Shown piece by piece: positions 63,618-64,000 of a stretch of DNA of 64,000 nt. Location of the stretch: the NCBI GenBank assembly GCA_020250175.1, contig JADCEN010000050.1, positions 1 through 64,000 of the forward strand, in the 5' to 3' direction. The stretch's first letter is position 1. The number at the start of each line of letters is the position of its first letter. The position numbers and the translations under genes are program-made. The DNA is from Rhodobacter sp. Lineage in GTDB: Bacteria; Pseudomonadota; Alphaproteobacteria; Rhodobacterales; Rhodobacteraceae. The notes beneath the pieces were generated by a model, which searched no databases, was not told the origin of the DNA, and was given only the letters and a program-made list of their open reading frames with translations.

Positions 63618-64000
63618 CAAGCATGTCAGGCCCGCCGCAGATCAGCGGATCGAGTTTGCCGATGATCTTTTCGTCTTTGCCCTGATAGTCCAGGGCAAGC
63701 AGGATCGACTGGATTGCGGCGATGCGGGCGCGCGGTTTGTCATCTGACCGGATCACGGTCCAGGGGGTGCGGGGGGTATGGGTGCGCGCCAGCGTCTCGT
63801 GAATGGCGCTTGTATAGGCATCCCATTTCTGCAGCCCGTCGACATCGATCTGGCTGAGCTTCCACTGCTTCAGCGGATCGGATTCGCGGTCAAGCATGCG
63901 CTTGAGCTGTTCCGCCCGGCCCACATTGAACCACAGTTTCAGAAAGACGATGCCCTCATCCACCAGAACCCCTTCAAAATAGGGCTGCTGGCGAAAGAAA
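63610..64000 (-). CDS. ppk2: Polyphosphate kinase 2 (3' part, 5' end outside window)
   Basis: The visible 130 residues are the C-terminal half of a PPK2 protein, which uses polyphosphate to phosphorylate nucleotides. [57 protein letters not shown] and [19 protein letters not shown] are characteristic. The Walker motifs would lie upstream, past base 64000. The stop overlaps the TetR gene start. Confidence 0.93.
   Translation of the reverse strand, partial: FFRQQPYFEGVLVDEGIVFLKLWFNVGRAEQLKRMLDRESDPLKQWKLSQIDVDGLQKWDAYTSAIHETLARTHTPRTPWTVIRSDDKPRARIAAIQSILLALDYQGKDEKIIGKLDPLICGGPDMLDV

Overview
The window is GC-rich alphaproteobacterial DNA, and the gene content and order point to a member of the Rhodobacterales (Rhodobacteraceae/Paracoccaceae). 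The strongest evidence is a complete gene transfer agent (GTA) cluster of the Rhodobacter capsulatus type. Supporting evidence includes the pdhA-pdhB-E2 operon with a lipoyl domain on E1-beta, a B12-dependent ribonucleotide reductase, and a C4-type glycolytic gene set with class I aldolase. I see no CRISPR array, no rRNA and only one tRNA.

Layout. 1-1.4 kb: the tail of an unrecognised gene, an unrecognised ORF and a secreted C39-like peptidase. 1.4-3 kb: rpsF-rpsR-rplI with a promoter, a leader that fits an S6:S18 autoregulatory RNA, and a strong terminator. 3.1-4.3 kb: a cluster of nine TGTTCAAC-type sites in front of a GSU2403-type nucleotidyltransferase-fold gene. 4.4-6.9 kb: fabF-mltG. 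6.9-22.1 kb: the GTA cluster g1 to g15, an associated small gene and cysE, entered through a promoter that is followed almost at once by an intrinsic terminator. 22.2-25.9 kb: the pyruvate dehydrogenase operon on the minus strand. 26.2-28.9 kb: an FtsB/DivIC protein, class I aldolase and pgk (minus). 29-31.4 kb: two cyclophilins facing tyrS. 31.5-37.3 kb: anmK, rarD, eno, a fur-family regulator and two EamA exporters. 37.6-41.5 kb: nrdJ with a structured leader. 41.8-52.7 kb: an FrhB/BciB-like flavo-iron-sulfur protein, a periplasmic HAD phosphatase, an AraC regulator, a large arylsulfatase, a DUF2256 mini-protein, tRNA-Gln, a BaiN/HI0933 flavoprotein and an SdsA-type alkylsulfatase. 52.9-60 kb: kdsA, a uracil-DNA glycosylase remnant, sseB, rplM-rpsI, a partial rpsI duplication, a glycosyltransferase-like gene and several copies of a composite GC-rich repeat. 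60.1-64 kb: a polyamine-type ABC transporter without its binding protein, a TetR regulator and the 3' part of ppk2.

Functionally, most of the window is core housekeeping. The GTA genes build a small HK97-like particle with a short tape measure, and all structural and packaging genes appear intact. Arylsulfatase, alkylsulfatase, HAD phosphatase and AraC regulator together suggest scavenging of sulfate or phosphate esters.

The least explained signals are non-coding: the promoter-terminator module before the GTA, the iterated TGTTCAAC sites, the three-way-junction leader before nrdJ, the 122-bp duplicated rpsI 3' end flanking an AT-richer insert, and the composite palindromic repeat family near 50.3, 53.2 and 59.5 kb.
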